A stretch of DNA of 64,000 bases from Chryseobacterium sp. W4I1 (GTDB lineage Bacteria; Bacteroidota; Bacteroidia; Flavobacteriales; Weeksellaceae), in contig NZ_JAUSXQ010000001.1 in assembly GCF_030816115.1 (NCBI RefSeq), positions 4,445,001-4,509,000 of the forward strand. Reading direction: 5' to 3'. Positions 27,259-36,938 of this stretch are shown piece after piece (position 1 is the stretch's first letter; the number at the start of each line of letters is the position of its first letter). Under the pieces are notes generated by a model, which was given only the letters and a program-made list of their open reading frames with translations, was not told the origin of the DNA and ran no database searches. The position numbers and the translations under genes are program-made.

Positions 27259-29925
27259 ATGAAATATTTAAGATTATCAGGCCTTGAGCCCCTTATTATA
27301 ACACCGGAAAGTAATTTCATCAATGTTGGTGAGAGAACCAATGTTGCCGGTTCCAAAAAATTTTTAAGATTAATTAAAGAGGAGAAATTCTCTGAAGCAC
27401 TTGATATTGCCCGCCACCAGGTGGAAGGTGGGGCGCAGATTCTTGATGTCAATTTTGATGACGGATTGATTGATGGTAAAGCTTCCATGATCAAATTCCT
27501 GAACTTAATAGCTTCCGAACCCGATATTTCCAGGATTCCACTGATGATAGATTCATCAAAATGGGAAATCCTTGAAGCCGGATTACAGGTAGCTCAGGGA
27601 AAATCTGTTGTCAATTCCATCAGTCTCAAAGGAGGTGAGGAAGAATTTATAAAGCAGGCCAAAGCCGTCAAAAGATATGGTGCTGCAGTTATTGTCATGG
27701 CCTTTGATGAAGATGGACAGGCTGATAATTATGACAGAAGAATTGAAATTTCAAAACGGTCGTATGATATTTTGGTTAATCAGATTGGTTTTCCTGCAGA
27801 AGATATCATTTTCGATTTAAATATCTTCCCTGTTGCCACCGGAATGGAAGAGCATAGAAGAAATGCAATAGATTTCATTGAAGCGACAAGATGGGTAAGG
27901 AAAAACCTTCCTTATGCATCTGTGAGTGGAGGCGTAAGCAATGTTTCCTTCTCGTTCCGTGGAAATGATACCGTGAGAGAAGCGATGCACTCCGTATTCC
28001 TTTATCATGCTATCCAGGCCGGAATGAATATAGGGATCGTAAATCCGGCTATGCTCGAAGTCTATGACGAGATCAATAAAGAACTTCTGGAACTTGTGGA
28101 AGATGTGATCCTTGACAAAAGGGAGGATGCTACAGAAAGACTTTTAGATTATTCCGAAAGACATAAATCCGTCAAAAAAGAAATCGTTGAAGATCTGGAA
28201 TGGCGGACAAAACCTTTACAGGATAGAATTACCCATGCTTTGGTTAAAGGAATCGACCGTTTTATAGAGGAAGATGTGGAAGAAGCCAGACAGCAGGCCG
28301 AAAAACCACTCCATGTCATTGAAATTAATCTGATGACCGGAATGGGCGTTGTGGGAGACCTTTTCGGAAGCGGAAAAATGTTCCTTCCACAGGTAGTAAA
28401 GTCTGCAAGGGTAATGAAAAGGGCAGTGGCCTATCTTCAGCCTTTTATTGAAGATGAAAAAGACGGCTCAAGACCAGCCAACGGTAAAATTCTGATGGCT
28501 ACCGTAAAAGGGGACGTTCATGATATTGGTAAAAATATTGTGAGTGTTGTGCTGGGTTGCAACAATTACGAAATTGTGGATCTCGGAGTAATGGTTCCTG
28601 CCGAAAAAATCATCCAGGCTGCCATAGAACATAAAGTAGATGTCATTGGATTAAGCGGGTTGATCACGCCAAGTCTTGATGAAATGGTGTATATCGCTTC
28701 GGAATTAGAAAGACAGAACCTTAATTTTCCATTGCTGATTGGTGGCGCAACAACCTCAAAAGCACATACCGCTGTAAAAATCGATTTAAAATATAAAAAT
28801 GCAGTCGTTCACGTTAATGATGCTTCCAGGGCAGTCAATGTGGTGAGCTCATTGCTTGGTGACAGAAACAAAGAATATGTTTCAGAGTTGAAAGACGAAT
28901 ATTCTGATTTCCGTGAAAAGTTCCTGAACAGACAGGTTGATAAAGATTATGTTTCCATTGAAGAAGCCAGAAAAAGTCATTTTAGTATCGACTGGGAAAA
29001 CGAAGATATCTTTACACCGAATAATTTAGGTGTCAAAGTTTTTGAAGATCAGGATCTGAGAGAACTGCTTCCGTTTATCGACTGGTCGCCATTCTTCAGA
29101 AGCTGGGATCTTCACGGGAAATACCCGAATATCTTAGAAGATGAGGTAGTAGGGGCTCAAGCCAAAGAATTATTTAAAGATGCGCAGGTCATTTTAAATA
29201 AAATTCTTGATGAAAAAAGACTGCAGGCAAAAGCTGTCTTTGGAATTTTTAAAGCCAATTCCAATGAAACGGATGATATCCTGATTTTTGACGAAAATAA
29301 TGAAGAACAGGCCAGATTTCTTACATTAAGACAGCAGGCACAGCGTTCAAAAGGAAAAGAATATTTAGCATTAAGTGACTTCATTGCTCCACAAAGTTCC
29401 GGTAAAACAGATTATGTAGGAGCATTTTGTGTGACTACCGGTTTCGGGACAGATGAATTCGCTGAAGAATATGAAAAAGCTAATGATGATTATAATGCCA
29501 TCATGGTAAAAGCCCTTGCCGACAGATTCGCAGAAGCTTATGCCGAATTTTTACACAAAAAAGTAAGAACAGAATATTGGGGATATGCCAATCAGGAAAG
29601 TCTGAGCAATGAAGATCTGATCGCTGAAAAATACAAAGGAATCCGTCCTGCACCGGGTTACCCTGCCTGTCCTGATCATTTGGAAAAGAAGACCATCTGG
29701 GATCTTTTAAAAGTAGAAGAAAATACAGGTGTTTTCCTTACCGAAAGCCTCGCCATGTTCCCAACGGCAGCAGTTTCTGGATATTATTTCGGAAGCCCAC
29801 ATGCAAAATATTTTGGTCTTGGAAAAATTACAGAAGACCAGCTCAAGGATTATGCAGAGAGAAGAGGAATTTCTTTCCAGGAAGCAAAAAAATGGCTAAA
29901 CCCCAATTTAGCAGATGGAATTTAA
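27259..29925 (+). CDS. metH: Methionine synthase, pterin-, cobalamin- and AdoMet-binding part (split MetH, part 2)
   Basis: 888 residues. Domains in order: pterin-binding ([16 protein letters not shown] onward, about 15-280), the helical cap, the cobalamin-binding domain with the lower-ligand motif DVHDIGKN and the later [13 protein letters not shown], and the AdoMet-dependent reactivation domain with [12 protein letters not shown]. Together with the 341-residue product at 25052-26077 this makes a full MetH that moves the methyl group of methyltetrahydrofolate to homocysteine. The 3' end overlaps the following small gene by 11 bp. Confidence 0.95.
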   Translation: MKYLRLSGLEPLIITPESNFINVGERTNVAGSKKFLRLIKEEKFSEALDIARHQVEGGAQILDVNFDDGLIDGKASMIKFLNLIASEPDISRIPLMIDSSKWEILEAGLQVAQGKSVVNSISLKGGEEEFIKQAKAVKRYGAAVIVMAFDEDGQADNYDRRIEISKRSYDILVNQIGFPAEDIIFDLNIFPVATGMEEHRRNAIDFIEATRWVRKNLPYASVSGGVSNVSFSFRGNDTVREAMHSVFLYHAIQAGMNIGIVNPAMLEVYDEINKELLELVEDVILDKREDATERLLDYSERHKSVKKEIVEDLEWRTKPLQDRITHALVKGIDRFIEEDVEEARQQAEKPLHVIEINLMTGMGVVGDLFGSGKMFLPQVVKSARVMKRAVAYLQPFIEDEKDGSRPANGKILMATVKGDVHDIGKNIVSVVLGCNNYEIVDLGVMVPAEKIIQAAIEHKVDVIGLSGLITPSLDEMVYIASELERQNLNFPLLIGGATTSKAHTAVKIDLKYKNAVVHVNDASRAVNVVSSLLGDRNKEYVSELKDEYSDFREKFLNRQVDKDYVSIEEARKSHFSIDWENEDIFTPNNLGVKVFEDQDLRELLPFIDWSPFFRSWDLHGKYPNILEDEVVGAQAKELFKDAQVILNKILDEKRLQAKAVFGIFKANSNETDDILIFDENNEEQARFLTLRQQAQRSKGKEYLALSDFIAPQSSGKTDYVGAFCVTTGFGTDEFAEEYEKANDDYNAIMVKALADRFAEAYAEFLHKKVRTEYWGYANQESLSNEDLIAEKYKGIRPAPGYPACPDHLEKKTIWDLLKVEENTGVFLTESLAMFPTAAVSGYYFGSPHAKYFGLGKITEDQLKDYAERRGISFQEAKKWLNPNLADGI

Positions 29926-30397
29926 AAATAATATTTATATGATGATATTATCACTTTTCCTTATTTGTATTTCGACAATTGTTTTCGGACAAAGTTATTC
30001 TGTAAAAATTAACAACGATCATTTGAAAGATACAGGATACTTTACACTGTCGGTTACAAATACTGGAAGCGGATCATTCAAAATTCCAAAGAAAATTGAT
30101 TTATGTAATATTCACTTGATTGAGTTGGAACTATTCAATAACAAAACTCAAACTTATGAAAAGATGAGTCTTGCAAATAAAGATATAGATTGCTTCAAAC
30201 CAGATAAAATGAAAAATTTAAAAAGTAACAAAACTTTTAAATATAAAGTAAACATCAAATCTGATTTTGAAGTATTGGAAAACGTGAATTTTTTTGAAGA
30301 ACATAATAATTTGAAGTACCGATTTAAAATAAGTTTTCCGCTAAATAACTATAAAAATTGCGAAAATTTAATTACAGATTGGATTTACAAAAACTGA
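29915..30397 (+). CDS. Small secreted protein of unknown function in the methionine operon
   Basis: 160 residues from the ATG at 29915, overlapping metH; a second ATG at 29939 gives an equally good signal peptide. The N-terminus is hydrophobic and ends SFIVFG-Q-like ([17 protein letters not shown]), predicting export. The rest is a lysine/asparagine-rich probable beta-sandwich ([19 protein letters not shown]), with three cysteines that might pair. I recognise no family. Composition is more AT-rich than metH and metF, which may mean later arrival. Confidence 0.7.
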   Translation: MEFKNNIYMMILSLFLICISTIVFGQSYSVKINNDHLKDTGYFTLSVTNTGSGSFKIPKKIDLCNIHLIELELFNNKTQTYEKMSLANKDIDCFKPDKMKNLKSNKTFKYKVNIKSDFEVLENVNFFEEHNNLKYRFKISFPLNNYKNCENLITDWIYKN

Positions 30398-30425
30398 TAA
30401 AATTTTTTTAAGTAATTAAACTAGA

Positions 30426-31385
30426 ATGAAGATCACTGAACACATAAAAAATGCAAACGGGAAAACCCTATTCTCCCTGGAAGTCGTTCCGCCCCAGAAA
30501 GGAATTGGAATCGAAGATTTGTACATCAATATAGATCCGCTTATGGAGTTTAAGCCCCCTTTTATTGATGTCACCACTTCCAGAGAAGAATATATTTACC
30601 TAGACAAAGGAAATGGACTCATGGAACGCCGTATTACCAGAATGCGTCCCGGAACCTTAGGGATTTGTGCGGCAATCCAGCATAAATATAATGTAGATAC
30701 CGTTCCCCATCTTCTGTGCGGAGGCTTTACCAAAGAAGAGACAGAATACCTTCTGGTAGATTGTATGTATCTGGGAATAGATAATATCATGGCTTTGCGA
30801 GGAGACGCTATGAAAGGCCATCAGTACTTTGAACCTACACCGGGAGGCCACGCGAGTGCCATGGATCTTGTTCATCAGATTAATGATCTGGGAAGAGGAA
30901 AATACCTTCACAATGATGAAACAATCTGCGATGAACTTAATAAATTTTGCATAGGAGTAGCTGGCTATCCTGAAAAACATATGGAAGCACCTTCTATGAA
31001 TTATGATCTGAAATGGCTGAAACAAAAAGTAGATGCCGGAGCAGATTATATCGTTACCCAGATGTTTTTTGACAATAAAAGATTTATTGAATTTGTGACA
31101 AAAGCCAGAGAAATGGGAATTACCGTTCCTATTATCCCGGGGATCAAACCTATCGCCACCAAAAAGCATTTAAAAATTCTGCCACAGATATTCAAGATTG
31201 ATCTTCCGGAAGACCTGATCAATGAGGTGGAAAAGGCTAAAAACAATGATGCTGTAAAACAGATCGGAGTAGAGTGGGCGATCAATCAATGCAGAGAACT
31301 TTTGGATTTTGGAGTTCCTGTGCTGCACTTTTACTCCATGGGGAAAAGTGATAACATAAAAAAAATAGCCGGTGAGCTATTCTAA
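30426..31385 (+). CDS. metF: Methylenetetrahydrofolate reductase
   Basis: 319 residues of the MetF TIM-barrel flavoenzyme, with the start FSLEVVPPQKGIGIEDL, the conserved TTSREEY, ALRGDA and YIVTQMFFDNKRF motifs. It reduces methylenetetrahydrofolate to methyltetrahydrofolate, the methyl donor of the split MetH. It is the last gene of the riboswitch-headed operon and ends at a clear terminator. Confidence 0.96.
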   Translation: MKITEHIKNANGKTLFSLEVVPPQKGIGIEDLYINIDPLMEFKPPFIDVTTSREEYIYLDKGNGLMERRITRMRPGTLGICAAIQHKYNVDTVPHLLCGGFTKEETEYLLVDCMYLGIDNIMALRGDAMKGHQYFEPTPGGHASAMDLVHQINDLGRGKYLHNDETICDELNKFCIGVAGYPEKHMEAPSMNYDLKWLKQKVDAGADYIVTQMFFDNKRFIEFVTKAREMGITVPIIPGIKPIATKKHLKILPQIFKIDLPEDLINEVEKAKNNDAVKQIGVEWAINQCRELLDFGVPVLHFYSMGKSDNIKKIAGELF

Positions 31386-31405
31386 TAGAGTCAAAGTGAA
31401 AGGAG

Positions 31406-31432
31406 CCCTGCTGATCAACAGCAGGGTTTTTA
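31406..31432. terminator. Terminator at the end of the methionine operon
   Basis: An 8-bp GC-rich stem (31406-31413 with 31419-31426) and a T-run. It stands between convergent genes and the minus strand side also has an A/T-rich flank. Confidence 0.85.
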
Positions 31433-31433
31433 T

Positions 31434-32588
31434 TTAAAGCATTGGATGCCTTTCAAATTCCTTATCACGATCAAATAAATATCGGTACGTAGCCAGCTTC
31501 CTGGTAACAGTTGTATCAAGACTCTCTGCTATTTTGATCATTTTAGGATTGAAATCTCCTATCCATTGAAGTTCTGTAATTTTAAAATCCGTATGTTTTC
31601 TCAGATGCTGTGTTCCTTCCCAGATCATATAGCCATCGATCCCTTTTTTCTGCCATTCCGGAACGACACCGAAAACAAGGCCTACCATTTTTTCATTTTT
31701 CGTGAATTGTTTTATCCACAAAAATTTAAGCCTTTCCACAATACCGAATTTACCGTTCAGATATTTAAACCACTGATTCACATCAGGAAGATTCATCCAC
31801 ATGGCAATGGGCTTCTCATTTTCGTAGACAAACCATGAAATATGTTCATTAATAATGGGCTTCATCGTTTGAAACATTTTCAGAACCTTTGTTTCTTCCA
31901 GCTGTTTACCTTCACCGTGCGCTGCCCAGGCCTGATTATAAACTTCTGTGAAATCTTTGGCAAATTTTGGAAGATTGTTCTTTTTCATAGGTCTTGCTGA
32001 GATCGCAGGATTTCTGCTGTGTTTCGTATGCATTAATGTGAAAATCCTTGATACTTCAGCAAAAATAGGTCGTGAAAAGCACAACTGTTCAAAATACATT
32101 TTGAAACCATAGTTTTTAAACAACTCTTTATAATAAGGGAAATTATAATTCATTCCATAAAGAGGTTCACCGAAGCCTTCAATCAGAAGTCCCCAGAATT
32201 TATCCCGTTCCCCAAAATTGATAGGCCCATCCATTGCCTCCATACCTCTTTCCTGAAGCCATGATTTACAGTGGTCAAAAATAAAATCTGCGGTTGTTTG
32301 ATCATTAATGCAGTCAAAAAATCCTATTCCTCCTGTTAGCTGATTTTGTTCATAATCATTGTTAATAAAAACAGCGACCTTTCCTACTGTTTTAGCCTGC
32401 TTGTTTTTAAACAAAAACCGAGTGCATATACCATTTTTAAACGTTATATTTTTTTCAGGATCAAATATCTCATTGATCGTTTTGTCTAAAGGTCTTATAT
32501 AGTTTTTGTCGTGCAGGTAAAGTCTTGCGGGAAATTCTAAAAATTCCTTTTTTTGGTTTTCGTTCTGCACTTCTTCGACAATAATCAT
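31434..32588 (-). CDS. GNAT-like conserved hypothetical protein
   Basis: 384 residues without signal peptide or membrane segment. The order of elements (FLEFPARLYLHDKNYIRPL at the start, a central DGPINFGERDKFWGLLIEGF, and a C-terminal VFGVVPEWQKKGIDGYMIWE) resembles two fused GNAT-type acetyltransferase folds, the last stretch matching the acetyl-CoA pyrophosphate loop. Homologues are common in Bacteroidota and, as far as I know, have no assigned substrate. It is a single-gene unit opposite folE. Confidence 0.7.
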   Translation of the reverse strand: MIIVEEVQNENQKKEFLEFPARLYLHDKNYIRPLDKTINEIFDPEKNITFKNGICTRFLFKNKQAKTVGKVAVFINNDYEQNQLTGGIGFFDCINDQTTADFIFDHCKSWLQERGMEAMDGPINFGERDKFWGLLIEGFGEPLYGMNYNFPYYKELFKNYGFKMYFEQLCFSRPIFAEVSRIFTLMHTKHSRNPAISARPMKKNNLPKFAKDFTEVYNQAWAAHGEGKQLEETKVLKMFQTMKPIINEHISWFVYENEKPIAMWMNLPDVNQWFKYLNGKFGIVERLKFLWIKQFTKNEKMVGLVFGVVPEWQKKGIDGYMIWEGTQHLRKHTDFKITELQWIGDFNPKMIKIAESLDTTVTRKLATYRYLFDRDKEFERHPML

Positions 32589-32625
32589 AGGCTAATTTGA
32601 GAATGGATAATGTTTTTCGTTCAAA

Positions 32626-32660
32626 TTGAAATCGATGAACAGATTTTATCCGTATTTTTG
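32626..32660 (+). promoter_or_regulatory. Candidate folE promoter
   Basis: TATTTTTG at 32653-32660 is a perfect TAnnTTTG box; TTG at 32626-32628 is 24 nt upstream, a little far. The ATG at 32678 follows with a leader of about 10 nt. Confidence 0.55.
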
Positions 32661-32677
32661 TTGCAAATTAAATAAAA

Positions 32678-33346
32678 ATGGTTGATTTTACCGATAACGA
32701 CGATGATATTTTCACTGGAAAAGAACATACGCCTATTAGGAAAGATGCATTTGATAAATCGCCACAGGAAAAAATAGAAAAAATCACCGAACTTTTCGGT
32801 GAAATTATGGAAACACTGGGGATGGATATGACGGATGATTCTTTAAAAGATTCTCCGAAGCGTGTTGCCAAAATGTATGTGAATGAAATTTTTGGAGGAC
32901 TTCTTCCTGAAAATAAGCCGGGAATTTCCACTTTCTCCAATAAATATAAATACCGTCAGATGCTGGTGGAAAAGGATATTACCGTTTATTCTTTCTGTGA
33001 ACATCATTTTCTGCCGATCATCGGAAGAGCCCACGTTGCCTATATTTCAAACGGCGAAGTGATTGGCCTTTCCAAGATCAACAGGATTGTGGATTATTAT
33101 GCAAAAAGACCGCAGGTTCAGGAAAGACTGACGATGCAGATTGTAGATGCTTTGAAAGAAGCACTAGGCACCAAAGATGTAGCCTGTATTATCGATGCAA
33201 AACATTTATGTGTCAACTGCAGAGGAATAAAAGATACAGCGAGTTCTACTATTACAGCAGAATTGAGTGGTATTTTCAGAACCAATCCCATCACCAGACA
33301 GGAATTCCTCCATTATGTGGGAAGCCATGCTAAACTTGATTATTAG
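32678..33346 (+). CDS. folE: GTP cyclohydrolase I
   Basis: 222 residues, typical length. The zinc and catalytic motifs are present: FCEHHFLP, GLSKINRIV, KRPQVQERLT and KHLCVNCRG. The enzyme opens tetrahydrofolate (or pteridine) synthesis by converting GTP to dihydroneopterin triphosphate. The frameshifted DinB gene begins 7 bp after its stop and is probably in the same transcript. Confidence 0.96.
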   Translation: MVDFTDNDDDIFTGKEHTPIRKDAFDKSPQEKIEKITELFGEIMETLGMDMTDDSLKDSPKRVAKMYVNEIFGGLLPENKPGISTFSNKYKYRQMLVEKDITVYSFCEHHFLPIIGRAHVAYISNGEVIGLSKINRIVDYYAKRPQVQERLTMQIVDALKEALGTKDVACIIDAKHLCVNCRGIKDTASSTITAELSGIFRTNPITRQEFLHYVGSHAKLDY

Positions 33347-33353
33347 TAAATAG

Positions 33354-33786
33354 ATGAACTATCAGATTCTTAAAGATATTGTTGATGCCGAGCTTCAGAG
33401 ATTTGAAACCATTTCTGAAGAAGATTGGAACTATAAAATTTCACTTGAAAAATGGTCTAAAAAAAGAAATTTTAGGTCATCTTTGTGATAGTGCACTTAC
33501 CAATATCAGAAGATTTGTAGTGACTCAGTATAAAGAAAATGACAATATTGTTTATGATCAGGATTTTTGGGTGAAAGCGCAGAATTATCAGAATATTCCG
33601 GTTTCAGAAATTATTAGTCTTTGGAAATCTCTGAATTTTCAGATCGTTTATACCGTAGAAAATATTCCGGATGAAGCCTTGAAAAGAACCTGTGATACAA
33701 CAAAAACGGTTCCTCAGGCCTTTACATTAGAATATATCATTCAGGATTATATTGATCATCTTCATTATCACTTAAAAGCAATTTAA
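33354..33786 (+). pseudogene. DinB-like (DinB_2) protein gene interrupted by a frameshift
   Basis: A frame from the ATG at 33354 encodes the N-terminus (MNYQILKDIVDAELQRFE...WSKK) and runs into a stop at about 33493. The rest of a DinB_2 protein (EILGHLCDSALTNIRRFV to HLHYHLKAI) continues in the next frame to 33786. The switch lies in a run of seven A at 33459-33465; six A would restore one frame encoding about 143 residues. DinB-like proteins are four-helix metal-binding bundles often involved in thiol-dependent transfer reactions. Either the gene is recently broken or the extra base is a homopolymer sequencing error. Confidence 0.85.
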
Positions 33787-33905
33787 TAATGGTAATATTT
33801 AAAAAAGTTTCAAATAAAATTTTTCTCACAACAATTATTTGTTGTGGATAGAATTATTTTAACTAATTTTTAAATCTTAATCATTGAATCTTTTAATTTA
33901 AAAAA

Positions 33906-35372
33906 ATGCAATTAAAATTATATAACTCCCTCACAGCAGAAAAAGAAATATTTAAACCCATTTTAGAAGGAAACGTCGGTATGTATGTCTGCGGACCTAC
34001 CGTCTACAGCAATGTGCATTTGGGAAATGTAAGAACTTTCCTTTCCTTTGATTTTATCTACCGTACCCTGATCCACTTAGGGTATAAAGTAAGATACGTA
34101 AGAAATATCACCGATGCAGGGCACCTTACAGACGATGGAAATGTAGAGAACGACAGATTCGTGAAACAGACTCGTCTGGAAAAACTGGAACCTATGGAAA
34201 TTGTACAGAAATATACCGTGGATTTTCATAAAGTTTTGGAAATGTTCAACCTGCTTCCTCCGAATATCGAACCTACAGCAACAGGTCATATCGTAGAACA
34301 GATCGAGCTTACACAGAAGCTTATTGAGAAGGGTTTTGCATATGAAAGTAACGGTTCTGTTTATTTTGATGTTCTGGAATACAATAACAGGGGCTTGAAC
34401 TATGGCGAACTTTCAAAACGTAATATAGAAGAGCTTTTTGCAAATACGCGTGATCTTGACGGACAGGGCGAAAAGAAAAATCCACAGGATTTTGCCTTAT
34501 GGAAAAAAGCATCTCCTGCTCACATTATGAGATGGAACTCCCCTTGGGGTGAAGGTTTTCCGGGATGGCACCTTGAATGTACTGCTATGAGCACAAAATA
34601 TTTAGGTGAAAAATTTGATATCCATGGTGGCGGCATGGACTTGAAATTTCCGCACCACGAATGTGAAATTGCACAGGGAAAGGCATGCAATGATACAGCT
34701 CCAGTGAACTACTGGATGCATGCCAATATGCTGACGATGAATTCCCAGCGTATGAGCAAATCTACCGGGAATTATATTCTTCCAATGCAGCTGGTAACAG
34801 GAGAAAATGACTTCTTTGAAAAACCTTTCCATCCTACCATCGTACGTTTCTGCTTCCTGCAGGCACATTACAGAAGTGTGCTGGATATTTCCAATGATGC
34901 GATGATTGCTAGTGAAAAAGGTTTTATCAGATTAATGGAAGCTATTAAAGTTTTAAACGCTGTTACTCCGGATAATGAAAAACAGTCTGGTTTTGACCTT
35001 AAGGAGTGGAAAAATAAAGCTTATGATGCTTTAACAGATGATTTTAATTCTCCGATTCTGATTGCTCATTTATTTGAAGCTGTAAAATACATTTTCGCTT
35101 TAAATGATGGCAAAGAAACAATTTCTTCGGAAGATCTTGAAGACTTAAAATCAACTTTGAATGCTTTTGTATTTGATGTTTTAGGGCTTCAGAATGTTGA
35201 AGAAAACAATAATGAGAAACTTGACCAGACTTTAAAAGTTTTAATAGAACTAAGGAATCAGGCGAGAAAATCAAAAAACTTTGACCTTTCAGATCAGATC
35301 AGAGACAAGCTGCTTGCTGAAGGTATTGAATTAAAAGACGGAAGGGACGGAACAACCTACGTTCTGAATTAA
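33906..35372 (+). CDS. cysS: Cysteinyl-tRNA synthetase
   Basis: 488 residues, normal length. The class I motifs are HLGN (in [12 protein letters not shown], equivalent to HIGH) and RMSKSTGN (KMSKS). The zinc-binding set (C in YVCGPT, then [10 protein letters not shown] and [10 protein letters not shown]) is complete. The gene charges tRNA-Cys in the cytoplasm. It follows an AT-rich spacer with an 8-bp hairpin at 33827-33846 and ends at a long imperfect hairpin. Confidence 0.97.
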   Translation: MQLKLYNSLTAEKEIFKPILEGNVGMYVCGPTVYSNVHLGNVRTFLSFDFIYRTLIHLGYKVRYVRNITDAGHLTDDGNVENDRFVKQTRLEKLEPMEIVQKYTVDFHKVLEMFNLLPPNIEPTATGHIVEQIELTQKLIEKGFAYESNGSVYFDVLEYNNRGLNYGELSKRNIEELFANTRDLDGQGEKKNPQDFALWKKASPAHIMRWNSPWGEGFPGWHLECTAMSTKYLGEKFDIHGGGMDLKFPHHECEIAQGKACNDTAPVNYWMHANMLTMNSQRMSKSTGNYILPMQLVTGENDFFEKPFHPTIVRFCFLQAHYRSVLDISNDAMIASEKGFIRLMEAIKVLNAVTPDNEKQSGFDLKEWKNKAYDALTDDFNSPILIAHLFEAVKYIFALNDGKETISSEDLEDLKSTLNAFVFDVLGLQNVEENNNEKLDQTLKVLIELRNQARKSKNFDLSDQIRDKLLAEGIELKDGRDGTTYVLN

Positions 35373-35392
35373 TCTTCAAAATACAAATATAG

Positions 35393-35463
35393 CTCCCGCA
35401 GATCGCGTGGATTATACAGACTATAAAGCCTGTTGTAATCCATGATCTGCGGGAGTTTTTTAT
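35393..35463 (+). terminator. Long hairpin terminator after cysS
   Basis: Two stacked stems: 12 bp (35393-35404 with 35444-35455) and 7 bp (35408-35414 with 35436-35442), with a small internal loop and a 21-nt terminal loop, then a run of T. The arms contain GCAGAT, the core of a small repeat also seen at 48782. Confidence 0.85.
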
Positions 35464-35622
35464 ATAAATGGGTTGGCTGTTTTAAGTGTTAATTATCATA
35501 ATATCAACGTTTGAACAAATTGATTGTAAATGTTATGTAAATAGTATTAATTTTTTATGATTCTATTTGTAAATTATGTAACTTAGTTGTATTAATCATT
35601 ACGAATCTAAATTCTACATTGT

Positions 35623-36789
35623 ATGAAAAAACATTTATTCCCTCTTTTCCTGCTGTTATTTGGTGCGCATGCCCAGGCGCAGCAGGATTTTTTTGCCATT
35701 GCCGGAAAAGATACGTCCAGTATTATTTTTAGTGATTTTCGGGTGATGGATGTAACAAACGGCACTTCCGGTGAAAAAATTTTTACGGCTGATACAGTTG
35801 CAAAAGTATTTTCACAGGAGAGAAAAGGTACTATTTCGGAAGATAGAAATTCTTATGGTAATTCTCAGTCGATTACCATGGCAGCTCTGGCTTATGACCC
35901 GTTGAATAATAATCTGGTGTATATGCCTATGTTTTCTTCCAATATTTACATTTTAAATGCAAAGACAAAAGAAATTACGCTGGTAGACAATGCAGTATCA
36001 AAAGTAACTTCTTGTGACATCAATTCTCATATCACAAGAATGACAGCCGGATATGACGGAAATATTTATGCGCTTAATAATGCAGGAACCCAGTTGTTGC
36101 AAATCAGCAAAAAAGGAAATCAATATGGTGTCAGCGATCTTGGGATTATTAAAGATAATCCTTCAAACGGAAAGAATTCCTTTACGGCAATGGAAACCGG
36201 TTTTGGCGGTGATATGATTGCTGATGCTGAAAACAATTTCTATGTTTTTTCTGCTTCAGGAAATGTTTTCAAGGTGATGACTAAAGAATTAAAAGCCAAA
36301 TTTACAGGTAAAATATCAGGTCTTCCTGAAAACTATTCCGTGAATGGTTCCGCAGTGAATGCTAAAGGAAAAGTGGTAATTGCAAGTGCTAAAGGAGATG
36401 CTTTATATGAAGTAGACCTTGTGACACTACAGGCCAAAGCTCTTCCAAGTGGAGAAAAACCGCATATTTATGACCTTGCGAGTAAATATTTTGCCAACGA
36501 TAAAAAATCTGCAGTAAGTACATTAGTTAAAATTGATATTTATCCAACAAGAGTTGATGAGCGTTTGATCAACGTGAATGTCAATGATAAAAATGTAAAA
36601 GGAAATCTTAAACTCAGCATTTTCGACCTTTCGGGAAAAAGTGTAATGAATCAGGATCTTTCTGTAAAAGATGGCTCACTCAACCAGCAGATCTATTTGA
36701 AAAACCTGATCAATGGAGCATATTTGGTAAGTATTACAAGTGAAGCCGGAAAAATACTCCTAAGCAAAAAAATTCTGGTTACAGAATAA
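35623..36789 (+). CDS. Secreted protein with T9SS type A sorting domain
   Basis: 388 residues. Signal peptide (1-20, ending HAQAQQ), a central region whose recurring YDPLNNNLVYMP, YDGNIYALNNAGTQLL and DAENNFYVFSASGNVFKV segments suggest a beta-propeller, and a C-terminal type IX secretion sorting domain (about 305-388; DIYPTRVDERLIN...LSIFDLSGKSVM...GAYLVSI). Propeller plus sorting domain points to a surface or released protein; the ligand is unknown. It is a single gene with about 250 bp of AT-rich DNA before it. Confidence 0.87.
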   Translation: MKKHLFPLFLLLFGAHAQAQQDFFAIAGKDTSSIIFSDFRVMDVTNGTSGEKIFTADTVAKVFSQERKGTISEDRNSYGNSQSITMAALAYDPLNNNLVYMPMFSSNIYILNAKTKEITLVDNAVSKVTSCDINSHITRMTAGYDGNIYALNNAGTQLLQISKKGNQYGVSDLGIIKDNPSNGKNSFTAMETGFGGDMIADAENNFYVFSASGNVFKVMTKELKAKFTGKISGLPENYSVNGSAVNAKGKVVIASAKGDALYEVDLVTLQAKALPSGEKPHIYDLASKYFANDKKSAVSTLVKIDIYPTRVDERLINVNVNDKNVKGNLKLSIFDLSGKSVMNQDLSVKDGSLNQQIYLKNLINGAYLVSITSEAGKILLSKKILVTE

Positions 36790-36837
36790 ACAGCCTGGAT
36801 CTTGACATAGATTTTTATTTTAACTCTAATAAAACCT

Positions 36838-36873
36838 AAAACCTTTTCAACTTCTTTTGGAAAGGGTTTTTAA
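36838..36873 (+). terminator. Terminator of the second T9SS gene
   Basis: A stem of about 10 bp (36838-36848 with 36859-36870, with mismatches) followed by T residues. Confidence 0.65.
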
Positions 36874-36938
36874 TGATTATTTGATTTCAATAAGTTTTAT
36901 TTTTCGAGATTAAAATGTATTTTTATAAAAAAATATAG

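Noticed and set aside
33459..33466. Programmed -1 frameshift at AAAAAAAG in the DinB gene
   Set aside because: A -1 shift leads to the third frame, not to the frame of the downstream half; a +1 change is needed.
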